NCBI GenBank assembly: GCA_021292165.1
Contig: CM037876.1
Location: forward strand, 212,511,325 to 212,575,324
Direction: 5' to 3'
Source: Shinisaurus crocodilurus
Taxonomy: Eukaryota > Chordata > Lepidosauria > Squamata > Shinisauridae
Length of the DNA stretch: 64,000 nt
Shown: positions 52,559-62,939 of the stretch, in pieces
How the letters are laid out: every line of letters starts with the position of its first letter
How positions within the stretch are numbered: the first letter of the stretch is position 1
The notes under the pieces: generated by a model
The model's input: only the letters and a program-made list of their open reading frames with translations
Told to the model about the DNA's origin: nothing
Databases searched by the model: none
Position numbers and translations under genes: made by a program

Positions 52559-52637
52559 GCAGGGATAGGCAGACTTCACACTTGTGGGATCTACTTTGGT
52601 TTTTACCAGCACCCAAAAACCACCAACCAGAGCTAGA

Positions 52638-52805
52638 TTTCATAGATTTCATAGATCACAGAGTTGGAAGGAGCCTACAAGGCTATCGAGTCCAACCCCC
52701 TGCTCAATGCAGGAAATTAGAGGAGGGGTCTCCCATCCAAGTAATAACCAGGCTTGACCCTGCTTAGCTTTCCACACTCAGACAAGCTGAGCCATCGTAA
52801 GCCAC
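52638..52805 (-). mobile_element. 5S rRNA-derived SINE with CR1-type tail, copy 2
   Basis: Minus strand: ggaaagctaagcagggtcaa, gcctggttattacttggatg and ggagacc carry the 5S Pol III boxes; the tail has ggggttggactcgatagcct and ends atctatgaaatctatgaaa. It aligns end to end with 6214-6383, apart from a few bases. So two independent copies show the same 5S-CR1 chimera. Confidence 0.8.
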
Positions 52806-53370
52806 ATGGGGCCAAATGGTGACTCAGGGGAATGGGGCCAGATGCAAAATGGTGGCTCAGAGGTAGAGCCAATTGGCTACTGCAGCCCAGCAGCCATAGA
52901 CTAGAATGACCACATCTGATTTACTACATATTTGAGATCTTAACAGCATAATAGAAGCGGGGAAAGGATTTTGTTGCTGCTATTGTTAAATGATTAGAAG
53001 TCAGAAACCCTTGTCCATCTACTGTGAATGACTCAGGGATCTCCTAGTAGATCCCCATCTACCATCTTCCTACCCCACTCTAAAGTGCAGACGAACACAT
53101 TAGATTATAAGCACTGTAAGTTATTTCTATCATCTCTTCCAGGCTTCCCCAATCAGGCGGGCCATGCTGGCTAGGGATAATAAGAGGTGTAGTCTAATAC
53201 ATCCGGAGGACACCAGTTTGGAGAAGCCTCGTCTGTGCAGTACCTGGCATGATTTTGGCACTAAATAAGTACTAAATATTAGCAGTTATAACATTTTTCA
53301 CATATCATAACTATAGACAGATTGCCTGAATACATGAAACTACTATAGTTGACTATTCTCTATTAAATTG

Positions 53371-53373
<3 letters not shown>
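52806..53373. other. Unclassified; hAT-like MITE fragment near 53143-53232
   Basis: ttccccaatcaggcgggcca, tgctggctagggataataag and aggacaccagtttggagaag look like a worn copy of the split MITE at 37141. The rest is unassigned. Confidence 0.4.

Positions 53374-53408
<35 letters not shown>
53374..53408 (+). repeat. (ATT)n microsatellite
   Basis: About 13 ATT units; likely grown from the A/T tail of the adjacent reversed SINE. Confidence 0.95.
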
Positions 53409-53416
<8 letters not shown>

Positions 53417-53639
53417 TATTACATTAATATCCTGCCTTTTTTCCTCTTACAAGAAACCAAGGAGGCTTACATAGTTCTCCTCCTCTCCATTTTATCCTCA
53501 CAATAACCCTGTGAGGTAGGTTAGGCTAAGAGTCAGTGACTAGCCCACAGTCAACCAGTGAGCTTCATGACCAAGTGGGGACTAAAACCCGGATCTCCTG
53601 AATCCCAGTCCAACACTCTAACCATTACACCACACTAAC
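53409..53639 (-). mobile_element. Sauria-type tRNA-derived SINE, reversed
   Basis: tatcctgccttttttcctct, ctccattttatcctcacaat, gtgaggtaggttaggctaag, then box B in reverse (ctaaaacccgga) and actctaaccattacaccaca. Full structure with moderate divergence. Confidence 0.85.
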
Positions 53640-53651
53640 GTACCTACCCAA

Positions 53652-53757
53652 GGATGCAATCCTATGCATGTTTAGACAGAAAAAAAGTTCTACAACACCC
53701 AGCATGCCCCAGCCTTGCAGCCTTTTCTGTCTAAACATGCATAAGATTGCACCATAA
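53652..53757 (+). mobile_element. PIF/Harbinger-like MITE
   Basis: ggatgcaatcctatgcatgt and acatgcataagattgcacca, centre caacacccagcatgccccag. TAA at the right border; the left is CAA. Confidence 0.65.
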
Positions 53758-53909
53758 GAGGCCCCAATACTCAGTTAGTCAAGCTGCTTAGTTTTATGAC
53801 TGCTGCCATGTGGAAAATTATCACATGCTCTATTACATCATTTGATCATGTCAACCCTGCTAGCCTTTTCTAGGATTTGGGATTTTATTCATTTGTTTGC
53901 GTGTTTGTT
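53758..53909. other. Unclassified, no gene seen
   Basis: Short interval; nothing recognised. Confidence 0.35.
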
Positions 53910-54660
53910 TTTGAAATGTATAAACCGTCTTTCATCCACAAGGGATCCCAGGACAGTGCACATAACATTATGAGGGGGGGAAATACAATATAATAACAAC
54001 AAAATTACAGAATAAGAGGCATAAGAACTACTCAACCAGCAAACAAACAAATCAATTAAAATGAATTAAATTTTAAATGCCTGGGCAAAAGGGAACATTT
54101 TGAGTTGGCACCAAAAAGAAAGCAAGATCAGTGCCAGTGTTATTTCCCTTGGGAAGGCATTCCAAAGTCAAGGTGCCATCACAGAGAAGGCCACTTCTTT
54201 TGTAAATTCAGAATGTATTTCTCCCACTGATGGTACTAGCCAAAGTTCTCCTCTGAAGATCTTAATGCTTCGGCAAGGTAATATGGGAGGAGGTGCTCCT
54301 TGAGGTATTTCTGCTCCATGACATTCAGGGCTTTAAAGGTGATAATCATCACCTTGAATTTGGGCTCAGTAGTGAATCAGGAGCCAAAGTAATTCCTTAA
54401 GAGTTGGTGTGACATGACTCCATCCATCCAGAATTCTAGTTGCCAAATTCCACATGAGTTGAAGCCACTGAACTGCTTTCAATGGCAGTCCCATGAAGAA
54501 TGCATTATGATAATCCAACCTGGAGGTTACCAGAGCATGGGTCACCATGGCAAGGCTATCCCTATCCAGAAAAGGTTGCAGCTGGTGAACCAGCCAAAGC
54601 TGGTCAAATGGGACCACTGGTCATTTGGGTCTCTAGTTACAAAGGAAAGATCAAGGAGCA
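53910..54660 (-). pseudogene. L2-clade LINE 3' end with coding remnant
   Basis: The minus strand encodes LVHQLQPFLDRDSLAMVTHAL then VTSRLDYHNAFFMGLPLKAV, the L2-clade C-terminal motif, at 54480-54610. Beyond it come gggctttaaaggtgataatc-type lines (54330) and the A-rich 3' end (53990-54075) with tataaaccgtctttcatcca as tail. Broken by frameshifts; the catalytic core is missing. Confidence 0.75.
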
Positions 54661-56065
54661 CCCCCCAATTTGATGTTATTAGAGATCTGTTGCCAAAGTT
54701 TTGGCTAGTGATTTCAAATCAATATTGGGGTACTTGTCCTACTCCTTGGACTCTTTGGCCTTCTGTCCCTTACATCAAGGACTTGCTTACTTGTGCAGTC
54801 CACCTCACCCACACAGCACAGAGCCGCCTTGTTCCTCAGCCCTGTTTAAACTGTTGCTCAGCTAACATCCCTTTCTCATTGGGGCCTTGTTCCCGCGACT
54901 CCTTGCCTCTTCTGCCACCTTTCCTTCAACCTCCTGCAGCCTTGCCTGTGTTGGAACCCCTGGCTCTTTCCACTGCTCCTGCTGGCAGCACTCAACCCCT
55001 CCTGCCCCAAAGTCCTGAGGTTTTCCACAGTCCTCCTCATTGGCCCCTCTTTACTTCAGTTTCCTGCCTTCTGCCCCTGCCATTTTTCTCATCCCTCTAT
55101 CTCCTCACACCATCTATCTTGTCCTCTGATCCTGATCTATTCTGTCTCCTTTCCTTCCAACTCCTCACCTCCTGGACCTTATTATATCCTTTGGCTTCCT
55201 CCCACTAAGCTTCTTAGCTCTCAGCCTCCCTGCATCCCCCACATTCTGGCATCCGTTCCTGGTTCCTTGCAACCGCACACACTCATCCCTAAACCCTATC
55301 TGAGGTTTTTTGGGGGGTTTCCATGTACATTTTTTTTTCAACAGCCTGACCTGCTACTTTTCCAGATAAAACCTGCATTGTTTAATTTCCCTTAAATACT
55401 GAGCACTTTCCTATTGGAAATTAGAATGTTTGTGTAAAATTGCATGATATCACTGCAGTCCACCAATGGCTGTGAGAGGAATCATAGCAGCTCAGCCATT
55501 GGTTAGGGAGAGCTCACAGACAGGCAGCAGCTAACTTTTTAGCTTATTATATATAAACTGTACATTTTGCTTGTTGAAAATATGAAGTGCAAGTGTACTG
55601 AACTCCCCTTTCTCATCATAACTCAGTGTTAGCTTTAGCCAAGTAATAGTCACAATCTGAATTATAGAAAAGTAGAATATTAAGTTGTTGTTTTTTGAAA
55701 ATGGTTGTAATGTGTATTAAAACTGTGTAGTTGTTGAGGTCAAGACACTGAGGTAGACACTCAGGTTTAATTTAAAAATTATAATATGACTTTTCTGGAC
55801 CAAAACACCAAGATTAAGCATTGAGATGCCAGTGATAATAAATTCAATAGGTATTAAACTGTTAAACCACTGCAATCAAAGGAACAAAAAAAAATGTTTT
55901 GGCAATATACATTCATGAGATTAATCAAGAACTGTATCTTCAAAGTGAAGATGTTCATTTCCAGCGCACAGCCAGAGATGAAGTTTTAAACCTATCTAAT
56001 AAAATAACCTGTGCCTTCTATAATATACCTCACCTGCTCTTCAAATTAATGGTGTTCTTAGAGAG
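54661..56065. other. Pyrimidine-rich tract and unclassified DNA
   Basis: 54740-55280 is strongly C/T-rich. It produces a 264-codon open frame (54414-55208) rich in Leu, Pro and Ser that begins inside the antisense of an L2 fragment. I judge it noncoding. 55310-56065 is AT-rich without recognised repeats. Confidence 0.45.
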
Positions 56066-56392
56066 CAGGGGTGTTGAACCTCTTTCAGCCCGAGGGCCAA
56101 ACTCCATTTCAGAGAAGCTCTCGGAGGCCGCATTCCAGTGGGGGGCAGGGCCAAAGCCAAAAAGGGTGGGGCCAAAATACTAAAAAAAAAAATAAGACCA
56201 GCATATTTTAGCTTAAAGCCCTTACTGTCAGCAACTAAGCCTTAGGAGAGACTTTTCAACCCTTAATTAGAATGGGGGAAAACTGCACAAATGCAAAGAA
56301 ACCACCAAGCAATCAGTGGTCAGGGAAAGGGGCTGGAGGCTGGGGGAAGGGGCGTGGCCTTTTCCAGGCCATTGTTCATTTGAATATGCAAA
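56066..56392 (+). mobile_element. hAT-like element, GGGGTGTTGAACCTC end
   Basis: gcaggggtgttgaacctctt, cagcccgagggccaaactcc, atttcagagaagctctcgga, then gggcagggccaaagcc. A reversed copy of the family lies at 57297-57740. The right end here is unclear. Confidence 0.55.
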
Positions 56393-56394
56393 AA

Positions 56395-56565
56395 TGATCT
56401 ACACAGATACTCATGGATTTGCCTCAACTTTGGAACACTCTCTATAAGGAAGTTAGACTGGTTCCAACATTGCAATCTTTTCAGCACCAGGTTAAGATGT
56501 TTTTATTTGCCCAGGCAATTTAAATGGGTTTTACTGCTTCTGTTCATTTTGATAATGTTATGGAT
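56395..56565 (+). pseudogene. L2-clade LINE C-terminal remnant
   Basis: ctcaactttggaacactctc and agactggttccaacattgca encode WNTL...LVPTLQSFQHQVKMFLFAQAI, the final residues of L2-clade polyproteins (WNxLPxEVRxAPTLxxFKxxLKTxLF). Then comes the 3' noncoding end, split by a SINE. Confidence 0.6.
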
Positions 56566-56692
56566 TTATTTATTTATTTATTTTTTTATATTTATACCCC
56601 GCCTTTTTTCTTGCAAGGAACCAAAGGCGGCTTACATAATCCTCCTCTCCATTTTATCCTCATAACAACCCTGTGAGGTAGGTTATAGATTT
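56566..56692 (-). mobile_element. Sauria-type SINE, 3' half, reversed
   Basis: atttatttattttttttat-type tail, then ttataccccgccttttttct, tgcaaggaaccaaaggcggc and ctccattttatcctcataac, ending gtgaggtaggtta. The tRNA head is absent. Confidence 0.75.
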
Positions 56693-56745
56693 CTTTATTT
56701 CCCATATCTTTATGCCATTTTTCCAGGTCTATTATTTTAGCTCTG

Positions 56746-56778
<33 letters not shown>

Positions 56779-57190
56779 TTTTCTTTTTCTTGAGATAAGA
56801 GGCTAATGAAATAAACTGATCCAGAACAGTAGTTTATCCTTGAATAAGTTTCTTGAGAGTTTGAAAAGTATGTATGGTCTGTTTCAACTGGCTATAAATA
56901 TCTCCAAATATTTACCAGTGACAGACATTGGATTTGTCTCTTTGTCTCTGAGGGAAGATATTTGAATTATTCTGCTGTACTCTCGAACTAACTTACAGAG
57001 TCTACTCAAAAGTAAGTTCGACTGAGTTCAATAGGACTTTCTTCCAGGATTGCCTTTCCATTTTATTGCTATGTGTGTTCTGTGTTATTATTTTTATTAA
57101 ATGGTACTTTTTATTATGCTATGCCTCCCTGGAATCTTTCCGGATGAAACACATATGTAAACATTCTAAATGAATGAGTAAAATATGAAT
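56693..57190 (+). mobile_element. LINE 3' untranslated end with duplicated segment
   Basis: Probably the continuation of the L2 3' end after the SINE: the tail gctatgcctccctggaatct, ttccggatgaaacacatatg and tctaaatgaatgag ends it. An (AT)n run is at 56746-56776. The 109-bp segment 56850-56958 recurs exactly at 57433-57541. Confidence 0.45.
56850..56958 (+). repeat. 109-bp direct duplication, copy A
   Basis: Starts ttcttgagagtttgaaaagt and ends ctgagggaaga. Identical base for base to 57433-57541. Confidence 0.95.
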
Positions 57191-57296
57191 TAACCCTCAT
57201 GTATTTGTTTGCTAATGCTTTTTTCAGATTCTGTTGGATGCGTACTCAAAACCCATGCTTATTCTTCAATAATACGTTAAGCAGGGCATATGTCCA

Positions 57297-57740
57297 TTAG
57301 GGCAGGTCCATTGGCCAAATGTAGCCCTCCTGCAGCCAAATTTTGCCCTCTCAGGTTCCCCAGACAGCTATGCCCCCTTTTCCTGACCACATACCCCTCC
57401 TCTGACTGGGCTTTCATATGTCCCCCCCCCCATTCTTGAGAGTTTGAAAAGTATGTATGGTCTGTTTCAACTGGCTATAAATATCTCCAAATATTTACCA
57501 GTGACAGACATTGGATTTGTCTCTTTGTCTCTGAGGGAAGAAATGCCCTCAGAGCTTGAAATGCCCCTTACCGAAGTTATTTACCAGCAGTAAGAGCCTT
57601 AAGTGAAAATATGTTGGTATTTTGGCTCTGCCCCTCTTACCTTCGGCCCTGCCCACCACTCAAATGCACCCCTAGAAAGCTTCTCTGAAAGTGAATTCAG
57701 CCCTCGGGCTGGAAGATGTTCCCCAGACCCCTGCATTAGG
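57297..57740 (-). mobile_element. hAT-like element carrying the duplicated segment
   Basis: Minus strand: caggggtctggggaacatct, cagcccgagggctgaattca, ctttcagagaagctttctag, and at the far end tacatttggccaatggacct. It is the fuller relative of 56066-56392. The 109-bp copy B sits inside it at 57433-57541. Confidence 0.65.
57433..57541 (+). repeat. 109-bp direct duplication, copy B
   Basis: Identical to 56850-56958. It is bordered by a C run on the left (57422-57431) and by a short inverted pair ctgaggg/ccctcag on the right. Confidence 0.95.
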
Positions 57741-58335
57741 GGCACAATCCAGCCACACTTTAACTGTCATTAAGTTCAGTGCAACAGCTGAACTTAGCTG
57801 CCTTGTGTTATCAGAACTTAGAAGTGCTTAACTTTGGCTGAAACATGCCCTATATTTACAGTTCAGGTAACATCAGGCCAACACTGATGTTACACTCACT
57901 GTAGTTTCCGTAATAAGCAACTGAGAACCTTTAAAAAATATTGCTGTTGTATTAGCTAGCTTCTAGGCTTCTGGCCTATGAAATTCTTCATGGTTCCTCA
58001 TAATCTATTTTGTGGCTTCATATATTTCATTATCTTACTACACAACTGTTTCATTGAAGATAGAGGCAACATAAACATGGGCAGCCAATCTGATGACCTT
58101 CAGTTTCAATCTCTTGAGCTAATAGTTGGTGGTAACAAAACTCACCAAAATTCATAATGTGCTTATAAAAAATTTAAAAAAACATGCTCGGGGGGGGACT
58201 GTGGATGTTTCTCCTCAAAACTTCCAAACCAAGAACCACAGAGAATATTGGGGACGGTCTCCAAGGGTGGAGTAAGAAGCCATGTATTATAAGTGAGATT
58301 TAGTTGAGAAGGGACACAAGTGGCATTGGGTTGGG
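57741..58335. other. Unclassified, no gene seen
   Basis: A palindromic patch (taagttcagtgcaacagctg, then aacttag) at 57771 may be a worn MITE starting ggggcacaatccagcc. Nothing else. Confidence 0.35.
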
Positions 58336-58600
58336 TCCAGATTAAGTTATGGCACAATCCTATGCAGGTTTAGACCAAAATAAAGGCCTACAACTCCCTC
58401 CCAGCATGTCCCAGTCAGCAGCTGACTGGGGCATGCTGGGAGTTGTAGGGCTTTTTTCTGTCTAAACTTGCATAGGATTGTACCCTTAGTTACACTTAAG
58501 TCCTGTTGAAATCAATATGACTTAAGTTAGTCATAAGTAATTTTTCACATTGGCTTCAGTGGAGTCTAAGTGCAACTAACAGTCTGGATCTAACTCAAAG
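58336..58600 (+). mobile_element. GTTGGATCCAGACT MITE split by a Harbinger-like MITE
   Basis: Outer ends gggttgggtccagattaag and cagtctggatctaactc. The outer element is interrupted at 58350 and resumes at 58489 with ttagttacacttaagtcctg. This places the Harbinger-like insertion after the outer one. Confidence 0.75.
58351..58488 (+). mobile_element. PIF/Harbinger-like MITE, TTA duplication
   Basis: tggcacaatcctatgcaggt and acttgcataggattgtaccc ends, with TTA on each side. Central arms catgtcccagtcagcagctg and ctggggcatgctgggagttg pair. Confidence 0.8.
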
Positions 58601-58726
58601 CCTAACTCAGGACACAAAACTCAGTCTTACAAAAGGTGCTATTTAAATTTGGGTTGTCATATCAAATTCAGTACCTGTTGAAAAATAAAAGACTCATGTT
58701 CTGCACCAAGTTAGCAGTACAATTAA

Positions 58727-58816
58727 GGCTGCAATCATATGCACACTTACTTTGGAATTAGTTCCATTGGGCTCAATATGACTTACTTCTGAATAAACAT
58801 GCCTATAATTTGGCCA
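58727..58816 (+). mobile_element. Harbinger-like MITE
   Basis: TAA then ggctgcaatcatatgcacac, tccattgggctcaatatgac and aaacatgcctataatttgg. Same family as 46626-46718. Confidence 0.55.
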
Positions 58817-59493
58817 GATGTAAACAAAGATCCATAAAGCAGACTTTCCACACAGCTACAGACAGCTAAAGTAGCACTAACATGTATGGAAAGAGATAGT
58901 AACATCTTGTTCTGGAGAAAGGACTCTGTTACTTTTGCGATTAAGTTGTCCATAAAGGTGATATATAGCCATCCATTTTCTTCAGTTAGCCATGCAAAGC
59001 AACACTTTGCTTTTCAAGAAGTTAAAAGTGGAGCTTCATTGTTTTTATCCAGCCGACCAAAGACAGCAGACAATCCATATGGAACAAAAGGAAATGTGGC
59101 CTTGGGTTATACATGGAGCAGTTCTGCAGTAAATCTTATTTATTTCCTCCAAGTCTTCAATATCTAAAGTTATGTATTCATTATCAGCAACATGTCAAAA
59201 AATGTGATAACTTGACAAGCTTCTGTTCAGGCAGTTTACTGGAACATACAATACTTATGCTTTTTGGCAAGAAAACATTCAGAAAGGTCACATCGCCTCT
59301 TGTATCCCTATCTCTTTGAGCCACAGTTACTCAATTTTCAGAAAACAAAAATGTTGAAACATCCCCAGAAACCTGAGGGTAAATACATTGGACTATACTG
59401 ACATGCTGACTTATAAATCTAATCGCAATGTTCATGGGTGAGTGCCAATCCTTATGCAGCCAAACCAGCCCTACCCATGCACAAGAGACATAT
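58817..59493. other. Mostly unique DNA, no gene seen
   Basis: No repeat or domain recognised. Frames of 68-93 codons are unsupported. Confidence 0.4.
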
Positions 59494-59757
59494 GAGAGCC
59501 AGTATGGAGTAGTGGTGAGAGTGTTGGACTGGGACTCAGGAGATCCGGGTTCTAGTCCCCACTCAGCCATGAAAGTCACTGGGTGACTTTGGGCCAGTCA
59601 CTGACTCTCAGCCTAACCTACCTCACAGGGATGTTGTGTGGATAAAATGGAGAGGAGGAGGAGGAGGAGGAGGAGGAGGAGGAGGATTATGTAAATTGCC
59701 TTGGGTTCCTTACAGGAAAAAAGGTGGGGTATAAATATAATAAAATAAAATAAAATA
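59494..59757 (+). mobile_element. Sauria-type tRNA-derived SINE with expanded GGA
   Basis: gagagccagtatggagtagt, box A region tggtgagagtgttggact, box B ggttctagtcccc, centre ctcagcctaacctacctcac, then a (GGA)n expansion (59652-59686) where other copies have two or three units, and an aataaaataaaataaaat tail. Short repeats atatga on both sides suggest a target duplication. Confidence 0.9.
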
Positions 59758-60572
59758 TGAATATACTCAGGCGAACCTAGAGATCTGCAGAAATACAAAA
59801 AGTGGGGGTTGGCTCTAAAGAGACAAATTCCACATACACACACCAAGAAAACTAAAACGGAACTGCACAGGTGTGGAAAAACCTGCTCGGTGACCATTTC
59901 CTGTGTGCCAAGCAAGCCTTGTGCTAGGAGAATACTGTCGCCAACTTCTAGTACTAATGCTCAGAGGAGCAAATGGGCAGGCATGGAGTCGAATAACAAC
60001 ATGCGACAGAGAGGAGAGAGCCAATGGAAGGGAGGTAGAGAGGAAAGAAAGAGATACGGAGAGGATGAGGGAAGAAGCCGATAAGGACAGAATGGCAGAC
60101 CTCAGCAGGAATTGAGGAACACGGAGCCAGAATCAAAGTGCCAGGTGGGGGAAAGAAGGTGGGAGGGAGGGAGGGAGGGAGGGAAAGTGGAGGTAGTGGT
60201 AATGCTGGGGTGACATGGGGTGATGCTGTCCTTTCCACTAAGAATAGACAGGTCAGTCTGTTTCTTTCTGGTCCATGTCAGTTTCATGTGTGTTCATTCA
60301 TAGATCCATTCTGTTCCACATGAATCTACAATTTTATTTTATTTTTAAATGCCCAAAAATGTGCATTTCAACATAGCTTTCCAAAATGTGCAGTGTTGTG
60401 TGCAGCAGTTTAACCTAAAATACGCATCATTCTCCACAGTCTGGTACAGTTATTGAGCCAAAAACTGTATTACCACACCTCTGCCATTCTTTCCTGTGCT
60501 TTCTAGGATTCAGAAGTTGAAAGTCAAACATTTGAAAAATAAACTGTAACAGTCATGAGAATGTTGTCTTAG
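59758..60572. other. Unclassified, with purine-rich tracts
   Basis: AG-rich 59985-60100 and a (GGGA)n run at 60159-60186. Overlapping frames here are low complexity. No gene. Confidence 0.4.
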
Positions 60573-60980
60573 GGTGCAATCCAGTCAGGATGCCCATAAG
60601 CCTCCAAATTCAGAGGATTAGGGGCATCCAGTGCAGAGCAGGAGGAGTGGTAGAGCAGGAGCAGTGGCACCTCCCCGCTCCTCCCGCTCCGCATTTTTGC
60701 TAGATGGCCATTTTAGGCCATGTAACTGTGGCGCTTTGGAGGGGAAGGGAAGGAGGCTGGAGTGACGTCAGGATATGTCATATCCTGGCTGCCGCAGCCT
60801 CCTCCCCACCCACCCCCAGAATGCCCCTTCTCCCCCTCTAAGGTCTTTCTGTAAGGTGGGGGGAGGGGTGGTCGGAGCTCCAATCCCTAGCCCTGAGATG
60901 GGAGTGCTATCTCCGACCTTGGAGCTGGAAATTCAAATGATCCTATGTCCCCCCCAGATGACATCTAGGGCCCATAGGAT
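60573..60980. mobile_element. Possible longer Harbinger-like element
   Basis: Left end ttagggtgcaatccagtcag is of TTAGGGTGCAATCC type, and near the right lies agggcccataggatcactct, the partial reverse partner. The middle holds a perfect short palindrome, caggatatgtcatatcctg, and GC-rich runs. The right boundary is uncertain. Confidence 0.35.
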
Positions 60981-60984
60981 CACT

Positions 60985-61080
60985 CTCTTGTGGATACAAT
61001 CCTATGCACACTTACATGAGAGAAAGGCCCATTGAGCTTAGTGGACTTGATTCTGAGTAAACATGCATAGAATTGCACTA
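60985..61080 (+). mobile_element. Harbinger-like MITE beside the L1
   Basis: tggatacaatcctatgcaca and acatgcatagaattgcacta ends, interior aaaggcccattgagcttagt. The L1 that follows inserted at its right end and duplicated gaattgcactataa. Confidence 0.65.
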
Positions 61081-61099
61081 TAAGTATTAAGATTAAAAA

Positions 61100-61387
61100 T
61101 TCAATTAAATATTTAGGTATAGATATTTTAAAAGATTTAGATAAATTAGAAGAACAGAACTTTAGAAAGTTAAAGAACGAGGTTAAAAATAAAATTGGAT
61201 TATCATATTTTGATAGAATAGCTTTGATCAAAATGAAGATTTTACCTAAGATAATTTTTTTATTTAGAATGATACCAACAAGGGTACCAGAAAAGGAAAT
61301 TAAAGATTGGCAAGCAATAATTAATAATTATTGTAATGGGGGGGGGAAGAAACTGAGGATTATTAAAAGCATGTGGTATAAAGCGCA

Positions 61388-61424
<37 letters not shown>

Positions 61425-62800
61425 TTTATTTCTTACCCGCCTCTCCATCTAGATCGAGGCTGGGAACAGCAAAAATATAAAATACATAAATTAAACAAAA
61501 CACAATACATACTATTAAAACATCTTAAAAACATCATTAAAAACATCATTAAAACATCATTAAAGACTTGGCCTTCCTAATATAAAGTGGTATTACATAG
61601 CCAATCCAGTAAGATATATAATGGATATTATAACTAAGAAAGATAATATGTGGATGGAGTTAGAGGTACAAGAATTATAGGGTTGAGAATATATTATTTG
61701 GAAAGAAAAATATTAATATAATAAAAAGAATAGAATTTTTTTTAAAAAACTATGTTAGAGATTTGGAATAGTACAAGGAAAATATTTATACCGGAGATAT
61801 CCCCGTTAACTCCAGTGGTGGCTATGGAGAATTTCCCTGAAAATGTAAGACATCAGGAAGGTATATTTGGGGGGGGGGGGGGAGGTCATCAAATTAATGG
61901 ATTGGGTGGAAAAAATGGAGACTAGGCAACAAATAATTGAAATGGCTGGCTTAGGAAGAATTTCCTGGTTATATTTAATGCAATTGGATCAGTGGTCAAA
62001 GAAATGGAAGAGGAAAATGGAGCATGAAAGGGAATTAACTGGTTTTGAAAAGAGGGTTTTGTTCAGAGAACTTGTAAATGGGAATACTTCATCAAGAGGA
62101 ATAACTAAGGAGATATATACAATACAAAAAGGTGAAAAATAAAATGACAATCTTAAGATAGTTTGGAATAAGGAATTCGAGGATGGGATTTTGAATGAAG
62201 GGTGGGAAAATATATGGGAAAGATGTATATTGAAAAATATGTCAATAAGGATAAAAGAGAACTTTTATAAACTTACAGTATTTGGAGATGGTATCTGACT
62301 CCGGTGAGATTAAATAGAATAGACAGTAATTGTCCAGCATTGTGTTGGAGAGGGTCCAGGAGCTAGGCACCTATGCTCATATGTGGTGGAGTTGTAAAAG
62401 TGTACTGGAATTTTGGGAAACAAAATTTTTGTAGAAATATCAGAAATTATTGGTATTAATTTAGAGGTCTGCCCAAAATTAGCATTGTTATCAATAATGG
62501 AGAAAGTTGTTTGTTCTCAAGATACAAAAGAATTAATTGTAAATTTGTTAATGGCGGGAAGATTAATGATAGCAAAGAAATGGAAAGTTCAACATGAATT
62601 TTTAATTGTTGATTGGTATAAGGAGGTATGGGATATTGCTTTAAATGACAAATTAACTTGTAGTATCAAATGTAAAAAAGGACAACTTAAGAAAAATAAT
62701 TTTAAGGATATTTGGGGATTATTTTTAGATTTTATTTTAATAAAGGGGAAAGGGAACATGTCATGTCAAGATATGTTGTATTTTTGGAATAATAACAATT
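61100..62800 (+). pseudogene. L1 ORF2 C-terminal region, broken
   Basis: Recognisable lines on the plus strand: YLGIDILKDLDKLEEQNF then FDRIALIKMKILPKIIFLFRMIP and PEKEIKDWQAIINNY (61100-61340), LGLPNIKWYYIANPVRYIMD (61568-61630), WYLTPVRLNRIDSN then CWRG (62288-62355), and YAHMWWSCKSVLEFW (62372-62415), the L1 zinc-knuckle neighbourhood. These are the post-polymerase lines of vertebrate L1 ORF2 proteins (LPKILYLFQ, GGLGLPNI.LYY, W.CP.I..FW). Several frameshifts and stops exist and no polymerase motif remains. In life the protein nicks DNA and reverse-transcribes L1 RNA. Confidence 0.8.
61388..61590 (-). mobile_element. L2-type LINE 3' tail inserted in the L1
   Basis: (AAT)n at 61388-61423, then ttatttcttacccgcctctc, catctagatcgaggctggga and an A-rich line with repeated cattaaaacatc. 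This is a reversed LINE 3' tail of L2 type ((TTA)n end, ccgcctc motif). L1 coding lines on both sides show the break point lies between MWYKAQ and GLGLPNI. Confidence 0.7.
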
Positions 62801-62939
62801 GATTATAGAGATAGAAAGTACCCTTTGGTCCCGTGGTGATGGGAGCACTATATAAGTTGTATGTATGTTATTTTAGTTGTTTTATATATTGTTTGAAAAA
62901 CAACAACAACAACAACAATAATAATGAATTGCACTGTAA

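Larger units (their letters stand above)
61084..62925 (+). mobile_element. 5'-truncated L1 LINE with 14-bp duplication
   Basis: Target duplication gaattgcactataa (61070-61083) and gaattgcactgtaa (62926-62939), 13 of 14 bases. The insert ends in a (CAA)n(TAA) tail at 62900-62925. Coding remnants are the C-terminal half of the L1 second protein. A reversed LINE tail interrupts it at 61388-61590. Same subfamily as 37206-37587. Confidence 0.9.

Noticed and set aside
54414..55208. 264-codon open frame rich in Leu, Pro and Ser
   Set aside because: It begins on the antisense strand of an L2 coding remnant and continues through a pyrimidine-rich tract; no domain, no splice evidence.
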